Shown: in pieces, positions 12,622-22,275 of the stretch | Position numbering within the stretch: the first letter of the stretch is position 1 | Layout of the letters: every line of letters starts with the position of its first letter | Origin: Cyclaneusma minus | Lineage: Eukaryota; Ascomycota; Leotiomycetes; Marthamycetales; Marthamycetaceae | Assembly: GCA_037179335.1 (NCBI GenBank) | Contig: JAKZHN010000001.1 | Coordinates: 1,736,001 to 1,800,000, forward strand | Direction: 5' to 3' | DNA length: 64,000 bases | Made by a program: the position numbers and the translations under genes | The notes under the pieces: generated by a model | Databases searched by the model: none | What the model saw: only the letters and a program-made list of their open reading frames with translations | Told to the model about the DNA's origin: nothing

Positions 12622-15212
12622 ATGGGGAAGTCAAGAAAGGCAGCCTATGTCGTCTTTCGAGGCCACCAAACGGGCGTGTTCAGATCCTGGGACGAGTGCG
12701 AACCCTTAGTCAACGGCTATCCCAAGGGCAAATTTCAAGGATACGCAACGCTCGCTGAAGCCAATCGCGACTGGGAGAAATGGACCGAATCAATCCGATT
12801 GAAGCGGGAAGAGATGGAGGAGCGCGAGAATAAGGTGCGCCAGGAGAAAGAGAAAGAATCCCTGGATCGCAATCTACAACAGCAATTCACCATAACCCCA
12901 AACCGAGCTCCCTTGACCCCGCTGAGCCCGAATATCAAGAGACTGAGGCCTTATGCTGGGCTTGACGTCGCTGATACTGCGCAGGAGCCCGACTTCAAGA
13001 AACCAAAGATTGAATCACCAGGATTTTCGGATCCTCGCATTCAGGACTATTCCAGTTCTACAGCTCCATATGCTGCTCCATCTCAATACGCTCATATGCC
13101 CCGATCATCGCCCGGAAGCTTCTCGGAGAACCAGCGCTATCAAGCTTCACGTGTTTCTGGCGGAATGGAGTCTCGAAATTCAGTCGCTCCATCTGCTAAC
13201 CAGTCCACAAGCAACACCAACATGTACCAAGGTGGCTTGGATCGGGATGAGGAAGAGCCGGTCACCAAGGAACTCAACATCACGCTCACTCAAGCTCAAC
13301 AGGCTGTTGTTGAGCTAGCAGTCGAAAAGCAGCAGAACATGTTCCTTACCGGTGCAGCAGGTTCTGGGAAATCAGCGACTCTGAGGGAAATCCTTCGGCG
13401 ACTCAGGGTCAAATATGACAGGGCGGATAGCAAGAGCGGTAGCAAGTACTCTAGCGTACAGGTTGTCGCCCCTACGGGAATCGCTGCTTTGCCGCTCGGC
13501 GGACGAACCATACATTCGTTCGCAAGGTGGTACGTGTTGGATGGGTGTCACGAGACACCTTGATGTGCCCTTTGGTCGGCTAACAAACTTTCTGTAGGAA
13601 TGCGAAACTTCTATGTGGACCGCTAGAGGATTCTCTGAAGGTGAGATCGAAACAATTCAGAGAAGAGATGGAGAGACTCAGAGTTCTCATCATCGAGGAA
13701 GTCTCCATGTGTTCAGGCCAATTCCTTGACCGACTGGATTTGCGGCTGCAAAGCGTCACGAACAAGAAAATTCCTATGGGAGGCAAGCAAGTCATCCTTG
13801 TAGGCGATTTTCATCAGCTCCCTCCTGTCAAGCCCTTCAGGTTTTGCATGCAATGTGGGTCGGAGATGGAGAATGAAGAAGTTGCGCCTGTTTGCAAGAA
13901 GAAACTGACCTGCCCCGCAAATGGCAAGGTTCTTTCACTAGGAGACAAGTGGGCCTTCAGGGCTGAAGTCTGGGGTCGACTGAAGTTGAGACATATCAAG
14001 CTCGAGCAAATTCATCGCCAGAAAGATATTGGATTCCAGGATATACTCAACAAGATCCGGCATGGCATCAAGCTGACCGAGGAGGAATGGGTCTTGCTCA
14101 AGACTCCAAAGCCTGTCCCAAGATGGGCTTTCGCTACCCGGCTGATGTCTACGCGTGACTCGGTAAAATACTTCAATAACAACGAACTGAGCAAGATCAA
14201 CTTGGAGGCCAAGTCCTGGCGATCCGACGACTCGTGTTTTAAGTTGTACCTCACGCCTGAGGACCGGACATTAGCTGGTGAGCAGGCGGTTCGCAGACAG
14301 TGCGCAGAGTGGATATCAAAGCTCAATGACGACCATTCCTTCCCAACCGAATTGACCTTGAAAAGGGGAGCGAAGGTCGTTCTACTGGCAAATGTGGATC
14401 CAGACGCCGGCCTTGTAAACGGTTCTCAGGGCGAGGTCGTTGGTTTTAAGGACACGAAGGATTTTTCGGCACTACAAATTTCGGGAACGTCTAAAAGAGC
14501 AGAACGTCAAGCGGAGAGAATCAAAGGGTTCCAGGAAAGGCAAGGGACTTGGTGCCCGATCGTACATTTCACCAACGGCAAAGTCAGGCTTATCATGCCA
14601 TTCCCCCAGGATTCTTTGAGAGGAGGAACCATTGAGGATCGATACGAAGTGTGCAGAACCCAGATCCCTTTGGCACTAGCCTGGGCTTTGACAATCCACA
14701 AGAGCCAAGGTATGACCCTAGAGCATGTCGAGGCATCAGCCCAGCACATCTTTGAACCAGGACAGATGTATGTTGCCTTCTCCCGAGCAACCACCCTCCA
14801 AGGACTCACAGTCACTGGTACTTCGATTGAACAAATGTCCATGGACAAGGATGTGGTCGATTTCTACAACAGCACCAAATGGGAAAGCCTGGATCCGAAG
14901 TACACCTACTTCAACTCTCTCACGATACCCAAGTTGAAGGACCTTCTGAAGGAGCACGGCTTGCCAATCTCTGGCAACAAGCCGCTGTTGATCGCTCGTC
15001 TCATGGAGGTGGACAAGGAATCTGCCGATGCTGGTACACTGAAGAAGAGCCTTGAATCTCCATCGCCGAACGCTCCGATCCCTTCGACCACGTCAATTCT
15101 ACCGCTGAAGCAAATGGTGAAGCAAGAGGTGAAGCAAGAGGTGAAGCAGGAGGTGAAGCAGGAGGATACCCTCGAGATACCCAGTCCTACTGCAGGATCT
15201 CTCTTCGACTGA
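12622..15212 (+). CDS. Pif1-family DNA helicase with N-terminal Cauli_VI and C-terminal SAP domain
   Basis: Two exons, 12622-13529 and 13598-15212, encode 840 residues. The 68-nt intron has donor GTACGT, branch point GGCTAAC and acceptor TAG; the phase is restored as FARW-NAKLL. Residues 1-54 match the caulimovirus-VI/RNase H1 N-terminal fold (YVVFRGHQTGVFRSWDEC, later GYATLAEA), which binds RNA/DNA hybrids in RNase H1. The helicase core follows: Walker A GAAGSGKS at 244-251, APTGIAA, Walker B IIEEVSM near 335, GDFHQLPPV near 370, and the late motif HKSQGMTLEHVEA near 670. A Cys-rich insert (CMQC, later CKKKLTC) follows GDFHQLPPV. A SAP DNA-binding motif sits near 739-774 (LTIPKLKDLLKEHGL). 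Pif1 enzymes unwind 5'-3' at G-quadruplexes, R-loops and telomeres; a role at RNA/DNA hybrids is my inference from the N-terminal domain. Confidence 0.92.
15117..15164 (+). repeat. 4 x 12-bp tandem repeat encoding VKQE
   Basis: Four in-frame 12-bp units encode VKQE-VKQE-VKQE-VKQE near the C-terminus of the helicase. Each unit fits the sumoylation consensus (hydrophobic-K-x-E). Units differ only at third positions (CAA/CAG). Confidence 0.85.
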
Positions 15213-15709
15213 CGGAATAGGTCTTGCCCCGGGTTGGAAAGGAGTGATGGCGTTAGTCTTGCTTCCATGTACATAGAGGAGGTACAGCGTCTCGGGCGTC
15301 TAGACAAAGGGCTGCTTTGCTATGGCATATTTGAATTGGAGCTATGGACTTTTTTCACACTTGTATCAAATTTGAGGTTATCACCGTCACATGCTAACAT
15401 ATTTATTTTATGTCCGACTTGTACGGCCAAGATCAGCCCCATGCAGCCCCCACGCCCCCCGCAGCCTCAATGCAGCTTTGAACCCGTGATCACGCAGCGA
15501 CAGCACATATACCGGAGAACATGAAGCGCCCATGTACACAGCCTTGCGCAAAGTCTAAGCCACTGCCTGCGGCCTGCTTGGCCCTTTCTTCGCCATTTCT
15601 CTCCATCTCCCTCTGTCTGGCATGTGCGGTTTTCTCCTTCCGTCAAACGTCTCATTATGTCTTTCTATTCATCGTCCTTGACCATATCCGGCCTCCATTA
15701 ACACTAAAA

Positions 15710-15772
15710 ATGACGTTCGGCTGGTCGGCCGGCGACATCGCAGCAGCCCTGCAAATCATTGGTCACTGCTAA
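15710..15772 (+). pseudogene. Possible N-terminal remnant of a STAND/NACHT-type fungal protein
   Basis: An ATG opens a 20-codon frame (MTFGWSAGDIAAALQIIGHC) that stops at TAA. Its start resembles the conserved N-terminal helix of many fungal NACHT/ankyrin and related signalling proteins, which often begin M-S/T-F-G-x-S-x-G-D. Nothing after the stop continues it in any frame that I can see. It could be the first exon of a decayed gene or a chance resemblance; the match is short. Confidence 0.3.
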
Positions 15773-16123
15773 AAGATTCATGATTGAAAACGGATACAAC
15801 AATAATACAATCCCAACAACGGCATGGCGTATAACATTGCAACCCAAGATCAAAATCACAATGTCCCTGTGCATACAATAGCCATACCCCGAGCACCGAG
15901 CTGGGAAATGCATAAGTCCCATATGCGAAATCCCAGGTGCAAAAACCGCCTTTCAGTGGTGAGCCCAAATATTCATCGAATATGGCAAGCTAAAGAGTAT
16001 CATCATCTTTCGAGGGACTTTCTTCTAGGGAGTCGTTGCTTGTCTAACTCCAAATTTATTTAGTCTTGTGTGTGGGAAAAATCAGGCCGTTTTGTCAGAT
16101 AATCGGGAAGCCCGTTTCACGAA

Positions 16124-16177
16124 ATGATATATCAAGAGACGATGATATATTGGGAGACTATGATATACTGTGAGACG
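16124..16177. repeat. 3 x 18-bp degenerate tandem repeat
   Basis: Three adjacent units at 16124-16141, 16142-16159 and 16160-16177 each begin ATGATAT and end GAGAC plus one base. It lies about 140 bp left of the MITE-like element. Confidence 0.75.
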
Positions 16178-16319
16178 AACAAGCAGGCACTAGCTTAGGC
16201 GAACCTTCAGAAGCTGAGCTTAACATTTTGCACAACATCTTTAAAAATGCTTCTCGGACTTCCGTAGAAGGGGTCGCTGCTTTTAAACGCACTGTATTAT
16301 ACAAGCATGACGTGTGACT

Positions 16320-16563
16320 CAGGGTATGGGAATCTCAAAGGAAAAATCTCAATCTTAAGATACAAATACCGAAATAAAATGATTTAAAATCTGTCTCGAA
16401 GGCTCCTGAGTTCGAATTGTTTGAGATGTTCAAAACATTTTGAAATACTCTAAAACATTTTGAGTTTTGAACTGAGATTTTAACTGATCTCGGGCGTCTC
16501 AAGTTTAGATATATCTTATCCAGAGGTTTTTGGGATTTGAGATTTTAAGATTCCTACACCCTG
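16320..16563. mobile_element. MITE-like element with CAGGGT termini
   Basis: The left end begins CAGGGTATGGGAATCTCAAA and the right end, read on the minus strand, begins CAGGGTGTAGGAATCTTAAA, so the ends are imperfect inverted repeats about 20-30 bp long. The 244-bp interior is AT-rich and non-coding, with a repeated AAAACATTTTGA. CAGGG termini are typical of hAT-family elements. The 7-mer GACGTGT lies at 16309-16315 and again at 16564-16570; it abuts the right end but is 4 bp away from the left one, so the target duplication is not clean. It has no transposase. Confidence 0.5.
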
Positions 16564-17069
16564 GACGTGTCATGGATATAGGTCGAGTGGTGTTTCCAGG
16601 AGTCTGAAACTGCGGTCCCTTTAAATAGCAGGAGTAGGAGCTGATTACGATGAGACATAATTCACAAACATGCGAATCTAGAAGGCGCAGGAAATATACA
16701 CCATTAGGTACTCGCTGATTGGTATTTGGTACTTTTCATGTCTCACTTATGTCAAGTCATTGTTGCTCCATTGTTAAAATTTCTCTTTGAATCCTAAATG
16801 GCTCCTTGTTCAACATTTCTTTCCGAGTTCTTCGGTCAAGGTTCACAGCAAATTCATCAATGCTATTGTTCTGGTCCAGGACAAGGCTCTTTTCTAAGTC
16901 CGTTTGAGGTTCTTTGTTTGAAGTCTTGGAATTTCACAAAGACAGCTTGATAATGCTTCTCGCAGCTCAAAGGATTGCTATTATAAGCAACACAGATATA
17001 CTCCTTGCCCAGGAACTAACAATATACTTACTCGTGCTGGCTTGCAGTATTATACTATGAGCCCAGAAG

Positions 17070-17317
17070 TATAAAGCCATTGGCTCACCTCGTTGTTTTT
17101 ATTTTGTCAGCTATTCTCAGTTTCTATTCTCCCCTTTTCTTCAGCCTATCTGCTCTTTTCCAGTCTTCTTTTCTCATTCCAAATCTCTGCGAGGTTTCCG
17201 ACTTTCCTTAACCACCTACTTTCCTCAAAGATAAACCACCAAAAGACTTGGCAGGACCAAGCTCATAGCAGTTGCGAATTTTCCAATCAAGTACCGACCC
17301 ACAGTCAAGCTAGCATC
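17070..17317 (+). promoter_or_regulatory. TATA-like box and pyrimidine-rich leader of the kinase gene
   Basis: A TATAAAG motif at 17070-17076 is followed by a strongly CT-rich tract (about 17095-17230) and then the ATG at 17318. This layout is common in highly expressed fungal promoters. No upstream in-frame ATG is seen; the longer open frame starts at a TTG. Confidence 0.45.
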
Positions 17318-18574
17318 ATGTCTTCACCTTTTAATAGGCCCCAGCAGCGTGTTATCAGTACTGGTTCGGCTACTCGATGGAACAACAGTCCTTTCGTGGA
17401 CGATAGTTCATCAGAGGGATCGAGTCAAGGTGATGCCTATGCAATCATTTTCGACGAAGGACCAAAACACGACAAGTACGTCCTGGTTGAGCCACTCGGA
17501 GTCGGAGTAGAAGCAGACGTGTTTGCAGTACGTTCTATCACAGACGGTGAACTCTATGTACGCAAGAGATTCCGCTCAGATAGAGAACATCGATTCAATC
17601 ACAAGGAAGTTGAAATCCTCGGTCGCATGCCTCATCACATGGCCCCGCGCATGGTCAGTCACACTGTCCACAACATCAGCCATAGCACAATCTACCAGCC
17701 TCTCTGCAATGGCGGTAATCTCTTTCAACTACTCAAAAAGCACGAAAATGCCAACAGACAGATCCCAGAGTTGTTTCTTTGGACCATGATCGACCACATG
17801 CTTGAAACAATAGCGCGTATGCACCAGGGACCGATAGTATCTGATCCAACATATCGCGGTCCCTGGACAGCTCTCTTCCACGAAGATATGAACCCTGGAA
17901 ACTGGTTCTTTCACTGGAAATCACCTGATGACCTGCTGCCAAGCCTCTACTTGGGAGACTGGGGCCACTCAAGCACCGCGGAAGGCAAGACGATAGCCCA
18001 GAGCCGCAGAGAAGAGTACAGAGAGCTGGAAGCCCAGTGCCACGAAATAGAAAGGTACGTTTACGGGCGAATGCCCCAAGAAATCCGGCCATCCCCCTAC
18101 CCGATCCAGGCTTACCGAAACCTTCTCACTAAGGAAAAGGCCGCTCTGGATGCAACAGTAGAGCTGGAAAATTTATATTATTACGGGTCACATCAGACAA
18201 AGATCTACATGGCCCGCAACATCCTGCTCAAATTCAGAGGTGAATTTGAGAGAAGGATGAATAGCGCGGATTTGCCGAACCTGGTTGAGGAAGAGAATGA
18301 CCTGAGGTGGACGAAGCCGCCCGGCTTGCCGCTCTACACTAGCTTTAGGTCTACTGACACGCAGGGCGATCTGAAGGACTGGTTGCAGTCATTTGAAGAC
18401 TTCCAAGGGAAAGAGCTCTTAAAGCCCTACTTTTGGCTGCCTGTTTCCAAACTTCCGCCGCCCCAAGACGGTCCGGAGCAACCAGTCAAATCCACCGCTC
18501 GTTTCGAAGAAGCTATTGTGGGACGTGCTCACGCGGTGGCATTTGCTCACGCGGTGGCAGGTGGCTTAGCATAG
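17318..18574 (+). CDS. Atypical protein kinase domain protein
   Basis: A single exon encodes 418 residues from the ATG at 17318 (MSSPFNRPQQ). A divergent kinase core can be traced: glycine loop GVGVEADVF (61-69), candidate ATP lysine K83 in VRKRF, helix-C glutamate near E97 (KEVEIL), catalytic loop HEDMNPGN (188-195) and a DFG equivalent GDWG (213-216). Because Lys, catalytic Asp, Asn and the metal-binding Asp are all present, activity is plausible although the motifs are unorthodox (HED for HRD). This type of stand-alone fungal kinase is usually uncharacterised, so I give no substrate. The C-terminus carries a doubled 16-bp unit (18526-18541 and 18544-18559) giving AHAVAFAHAVA. It converges on the LIM-type gene. 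Confidence 0.8.
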   Translation: MSSPFNRPQQRVISTGSATRWNNSPFVDDSSSEGSSQGDAYAIIFDEGPKHDKYVLVEPLGVGVEADVFAVRSITDGELYVRKRFRSDREHRFNHKEVEILGRMPHHMAPRMVSHTVHNISHSTIYQPLCNGGNLFQLLKKHENANRQIPELFLWTMIDHMLETIARMHQGPIVSDPTYRGPWTALFHEDMNPGNWFFHWKSPDDLLPSLYLGDWGHSSTAEGKTIAQSRREEYRELEAQCHEIERYVYGRMPQEIRPSPYPIQAYRNLLTKEKAALDATVELENLYYYGSHQTKIYMARNILLKFRGEFERRMNSADLPNLVEEENDLRWTKPPGLPLYTSFRSTDTQGDLKDWLQSFEDFQGKELLKPYFWLPVSKLPPPQDGPEQPVKSTARFEEAIVGRAHAVAFAHAVAGGLA

Positions 18575-19156
18575 TGGAGCGGTAGAGGCAGAGCCTTGAG
18601 CTCTACTTACCCTGCGCGGCAGAACCCTCTTGAGCTTGGCCTCTACGCTAACTAGAGTACCAAGTGGTACTCCAAGGTCGACTTGAAGATGGGAAAAATC
18701 CTCAATTCTGGGCAGATGAATCTGTGAAGCTAAGTTTTTCATATCGATTGGAATTGTATGGCTATATTATGAATTACGATCTGGCAGGGTTTTTGTTTTT
18801 CTTTGGGATCTACAGAATAGGAATAGAGATTAGGCGGTCCAGGGCTGGCCTTGGGCGGGAATAACTGAACTTGGAGAAGAATAATAAACGGATTATGAAG
18901 ACTCAATTGTGGATGGTGAATCGGGAGGCGGGTATATAATACTTCCCGACTCAGGACGCTATTTGAGATCCCTGAATGTGATGTGAATGTGTCGCTAGGT
19001 TCTTGTTTCCGAGAACGATAGATGCAAAACCAAAAGTAAAACAAAAAGATATCGGAAGCATGCGTTAAGATAGGAATCATTAGAGTCCTTAACGGTTGAA
19101 TTGATACCAGCAATCAACTGTTGGTCTGTTTCTACTTGATTTCCACACCTTGCAAT
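18575..19156. other. 3' intergenic region between convergent genes
   Basis: These 582 bp hold the 3' ends of the kinase gene and the LIM-type gene. No frame gives a recognisable product, and AT content rises as in terminator regions. I see no distinct element. Confidence 0.55.
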
Positions 19157-21465
19157 CTAAAACATTTTTTTACTGCTCCTCTCCCTGGCTCTTCTCCCCT
19201 CCAAGGCCCTCTTCAGCTCATCGTCAAATTCCAGCTCCTCCTTCTCATTTCCAATCTTCTTATCCTCAACCTTTCCTTTCTCATCGCCACCCCTATCACC
19301 CCCCTTCCCCTTCTCCCCACCACTTCTCTCACCACCCCCCTCTCTCCTCTCTCCCATAAAATAAGTTTTCCTCCCCTCCCTCCCTTCCAAGCTCTCCTCG
19401 TCCACCGCATTCCCATCCTTGGACCCCTCTCTCTCCTTCTCTCTCCCAAACGTTCTCTGATTCCCCATAAACATGCCATACTTATTCTTATCCAGCGTCC
19501 TCACCTGGTACCGGTCCAAATACTCGCTCGACTGCATCGGTTCCATCTGCGGTCTCTTAGGCGTCTGTCCCTGCTCACTGACCAGGAAACCTGCTACCAG
19601 CAGTCCCGCCGAGATTTCATCCGATGAGCCGTGGCGTCTCGCAAGTGCCATCGCCATATTAGCCGACGCGCTGGAGCCTTCTCTTCTTGGTGAGACCTTT
19701 CCTGCCTCCTCGCTCTTCTGTGGCGCCAGTGCCATTTGCGGAGTCCGCGCTGTCTGAGCTGTCGAAGCTGGCGTCCTAGGCAAGCCAACCTGACTCTCCG
19801 ACTGTTTGATCTTCACCAACTCATCATCCCTCTCCTTCCCCTTACCCTTCAATTTGTCTCCCACTTCGCCCTTATCCATACTCCCATGGCCCCCCTCATC
19901 CGACCCTTCACCACCACACTCCCTCTCTTCATGCCCCTCATGCAATCTATGCCTCTTCCGAAACCTCTCCGCCTCCTCCGCCTCCGCCTTATTTGAGAAA
20001 TACGCCTTGAGCGGCACCTTCTGCGCATCGGGACAATCCCTCGCACTCGAATCAATCAGCGCCATCGGACTCCTCACCTTCCCCATCGTACTCAGCTTCC
20101 CCGTTACCTTCCCCACACTCCTCCCCACCACCGTCTCAGTTTTCTCCTTCTCTTCCTTCTTAGCATTCAGCATCTCAATCTTATCCTTCACAGTATGATC
20201 CTGCGGTCTATTCTGCAAAAAAGCTGCGCGATTTGACAATTTCAGCTTGGGATCGTTTCGCTTTACTTTCTTGGAAGGAGGAAGGCCTGCGGGGAAGCCG
20301 AGAGAATTGTTGTATAGATTGGAGGACGGGTGGGATTTGGCCCATTCGGCGGCGGTGGGGTAGGGCATGGTGGCGTCTTCGTCGTCGGGGATGGGCATGG
20401 GGTCGAGGTAGCTCATGGGGGGTTGTTCGGGGGCGGAGCGGTCGTGAGCTGGTTGCGAGGAGTGGAGGTGTTGGCGCTCGCGGGCGCTGGGAAGGGCTGA
20501 CATCCAGGAGGGGATGGGTTTAGTAGGGGAAGGGCGGAAGGCGGGCTCGTTGAGGGGGTCGGTGACGGAGAGATAGATTTGCATTTCGGGGGAGCGGAGG
20601 GGTGTAGAATTTGGCGTGGGAGGGGGACGATCGTCATCGCTGCCATCGACGGGAGAGGAATAGGGGGAGTCGGCGTGGCGGATGCTTTTGCTATTTGCGA
20701 CGAGGGATGACTCGAGCTCTTTTTGCTGCTCCTGTTTAGAAGCGTCAGCGTTGGAGAACTTGGGAATTAACATGTTACAGGTAACCACAAAATGATTTTA
20801 CCCACCCTTTCGTAAGAAGTCAAACGTTTCTTCACCGGTACCTCAAGCTCATACCGCTTCGTAGGCGTCCCAACACTCTCACTCACCCTACCCGCCCTCG
20901 CATCACCCCCCCTTCTCGCCACATCCGTCTGCTCAGCCTGCTCAACCTGTCTATTCAACCTATCACGACTCAACCCACCATCGCGTCTCGTCACATTGTC
21001 CAGCCCCTTTTCTAGCACACCCTGCCCACTCTCCCCGTCCACCTCCGCCTCACAATTTCCACACAACGGCACATGTGTAAGCTCCACTGCACTTTGCCTG
21101 CTCTGGCTTTGTCTCCCACCAGCCTCATCATGCTTCCACCCACCCATCACCTCCCCACCATCCTCAGTAGCAGGACCATCCCGACAACAAGCACTCCTAG
21201 GCACCTCCAGACTATACCCACAAAGCAAACAGCCAAAACAAGCTCTATGCCAAAAACACCAACCGAGAGAAACTACTTCGTCGCCGCGCACGACTTGCTC
21301 GCCGCAGACCCAGCAGATGCTTATATTGAGAATGTGTGTCCAGCAGCGTGTGCAGGCCAGGCGGGCGCTGCGGCCGATAGCGTGCGGTTGTGCAGGAGGG
21401 TGTTGGGGGACCCAACAGAAGGTGCAGAGGAAGCTTGCGGGGGCCGTGGAGAGCGAGGGAGCCAT
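19157..21465 (-). CDS. LIM-type zinc-finger protein with charged C-terminus
   Basis: Two exons on the minus strand, 21465-20806 and 20731-19157, encode 744 residues. The 74-nt intron has donor GTGGGT and acceptor CAG, joining LTSYER to EQQKELESS in phase 0. The start is the ATG at 21465. A LIM zinc module is visible: C51-x2-C54, then H73-x2-C76-x2-C79-x2-C82 (CWVCGEQV ... WHRACFGCLLC). Two further Cys pairs lie upstream (C14/C17 and C38/C41), and a late pair (LCGNC) may close a second finger after a long insert. The rest is disordered, with SP sites, a Lys/Arg-rich stretch (KKVKRNDPKLKLSNRAAF) and a very charged Gly/Glu/Lys-rich end. LIM domains bind proteins in cytoskeletal or nuclear complexes; the partner here is unknown. 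Confidence 0.8.
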
Positions 21466-22275
21466 TGTTGCGTGGCTCTACCGTAAGTTGGAGAGGCGGT
21501 TTGGGTGAGGGCGAGGTTTGGGACAACGATGATCGAGATAGACGACCAGATGCTGAGACCTAATAGCTCGTCGATCTCGTCGATGGGAGTTGAGCGAATG
21601 GGTTGTAATCGGATCGGGAATCTAACGATGATTGTAATTAGGCCTAGCGGCAATAAAGCATGTCGTAGGATGTTGAAGCGTGCTTCTGGTCCTATTGGTA
21701 GAGAATGATTCGTTCCTAGGTGTGCGAATGGAGATGTTAGCAATACCATGAGGTCAGGCTGTATCGAAGGCAGCCATCGGGATACGTCACAAAAGTATGC
21801 AGAGGAAGGCTCGAGGGCCAACTGAGTTCAGAGCTTTTATTACATATTGATCATAAGTACACTAACAATCCTGGGAAAGAGAACCCCGAAATGCCAACCC
21901 TAAAGGAAAGCGACACGGGAGCGCGCCAAGGAAATTCAGCAATTGATGCCCAAGGGCGGGGACTGATATCCAGGCAACAGACGTACGAAAGCAAGCAAGC
22001 CATCATTAACATCGTGAGCCTAATTTTGGCGATCGTAGTTCTTGGGCACGTAATAGAGAAACAACCCATACAATATCCTTCAGTGCAATATCCTTCATCG
22101 CAACAAGCAGACCCAGAACGAGACTTCCAAACGTCAGCCCCTCGTATTTTCAGACCTCTAAGCAAGGCAAACGCGACTCGACAATCTGTACTGTAATTCC
22201 TTCCTTGAAACACCATATTCCTTAGCAGCAACAGTATATGCTGTGACAAAGCCGAATGTGCAGATATGACAAAGT
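21466..22275. other. Intergenic region between two minus-strand genes
   Basis: These 810 bp carry the promoter of the LIM-type gene and the 3' end of the gene to the right. The longest frames (up to 166 codons) overlap the LIM gene or have no recognisable content. A direct repeat CAATATCCTTCA(G/T) occurs twice near 22071-22098. Confidence 0.5.

Larger units (their letters stand above)
15213..17069. other. Intergenic region with relic, tandem repeat and MITE-like element
   Basis: Nearly 1.9 kb separates the helicase from the kinase promoter. No intact gene is supported. It holds a short N-terminal gene relic near 15710, an 18-bp tandem repeat at 16124-16177 and an inverted-repeat element at 16320-16563, each listed separately. 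The local sequence is more AT-rich than the flanking genes. Confidence 0.6.
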
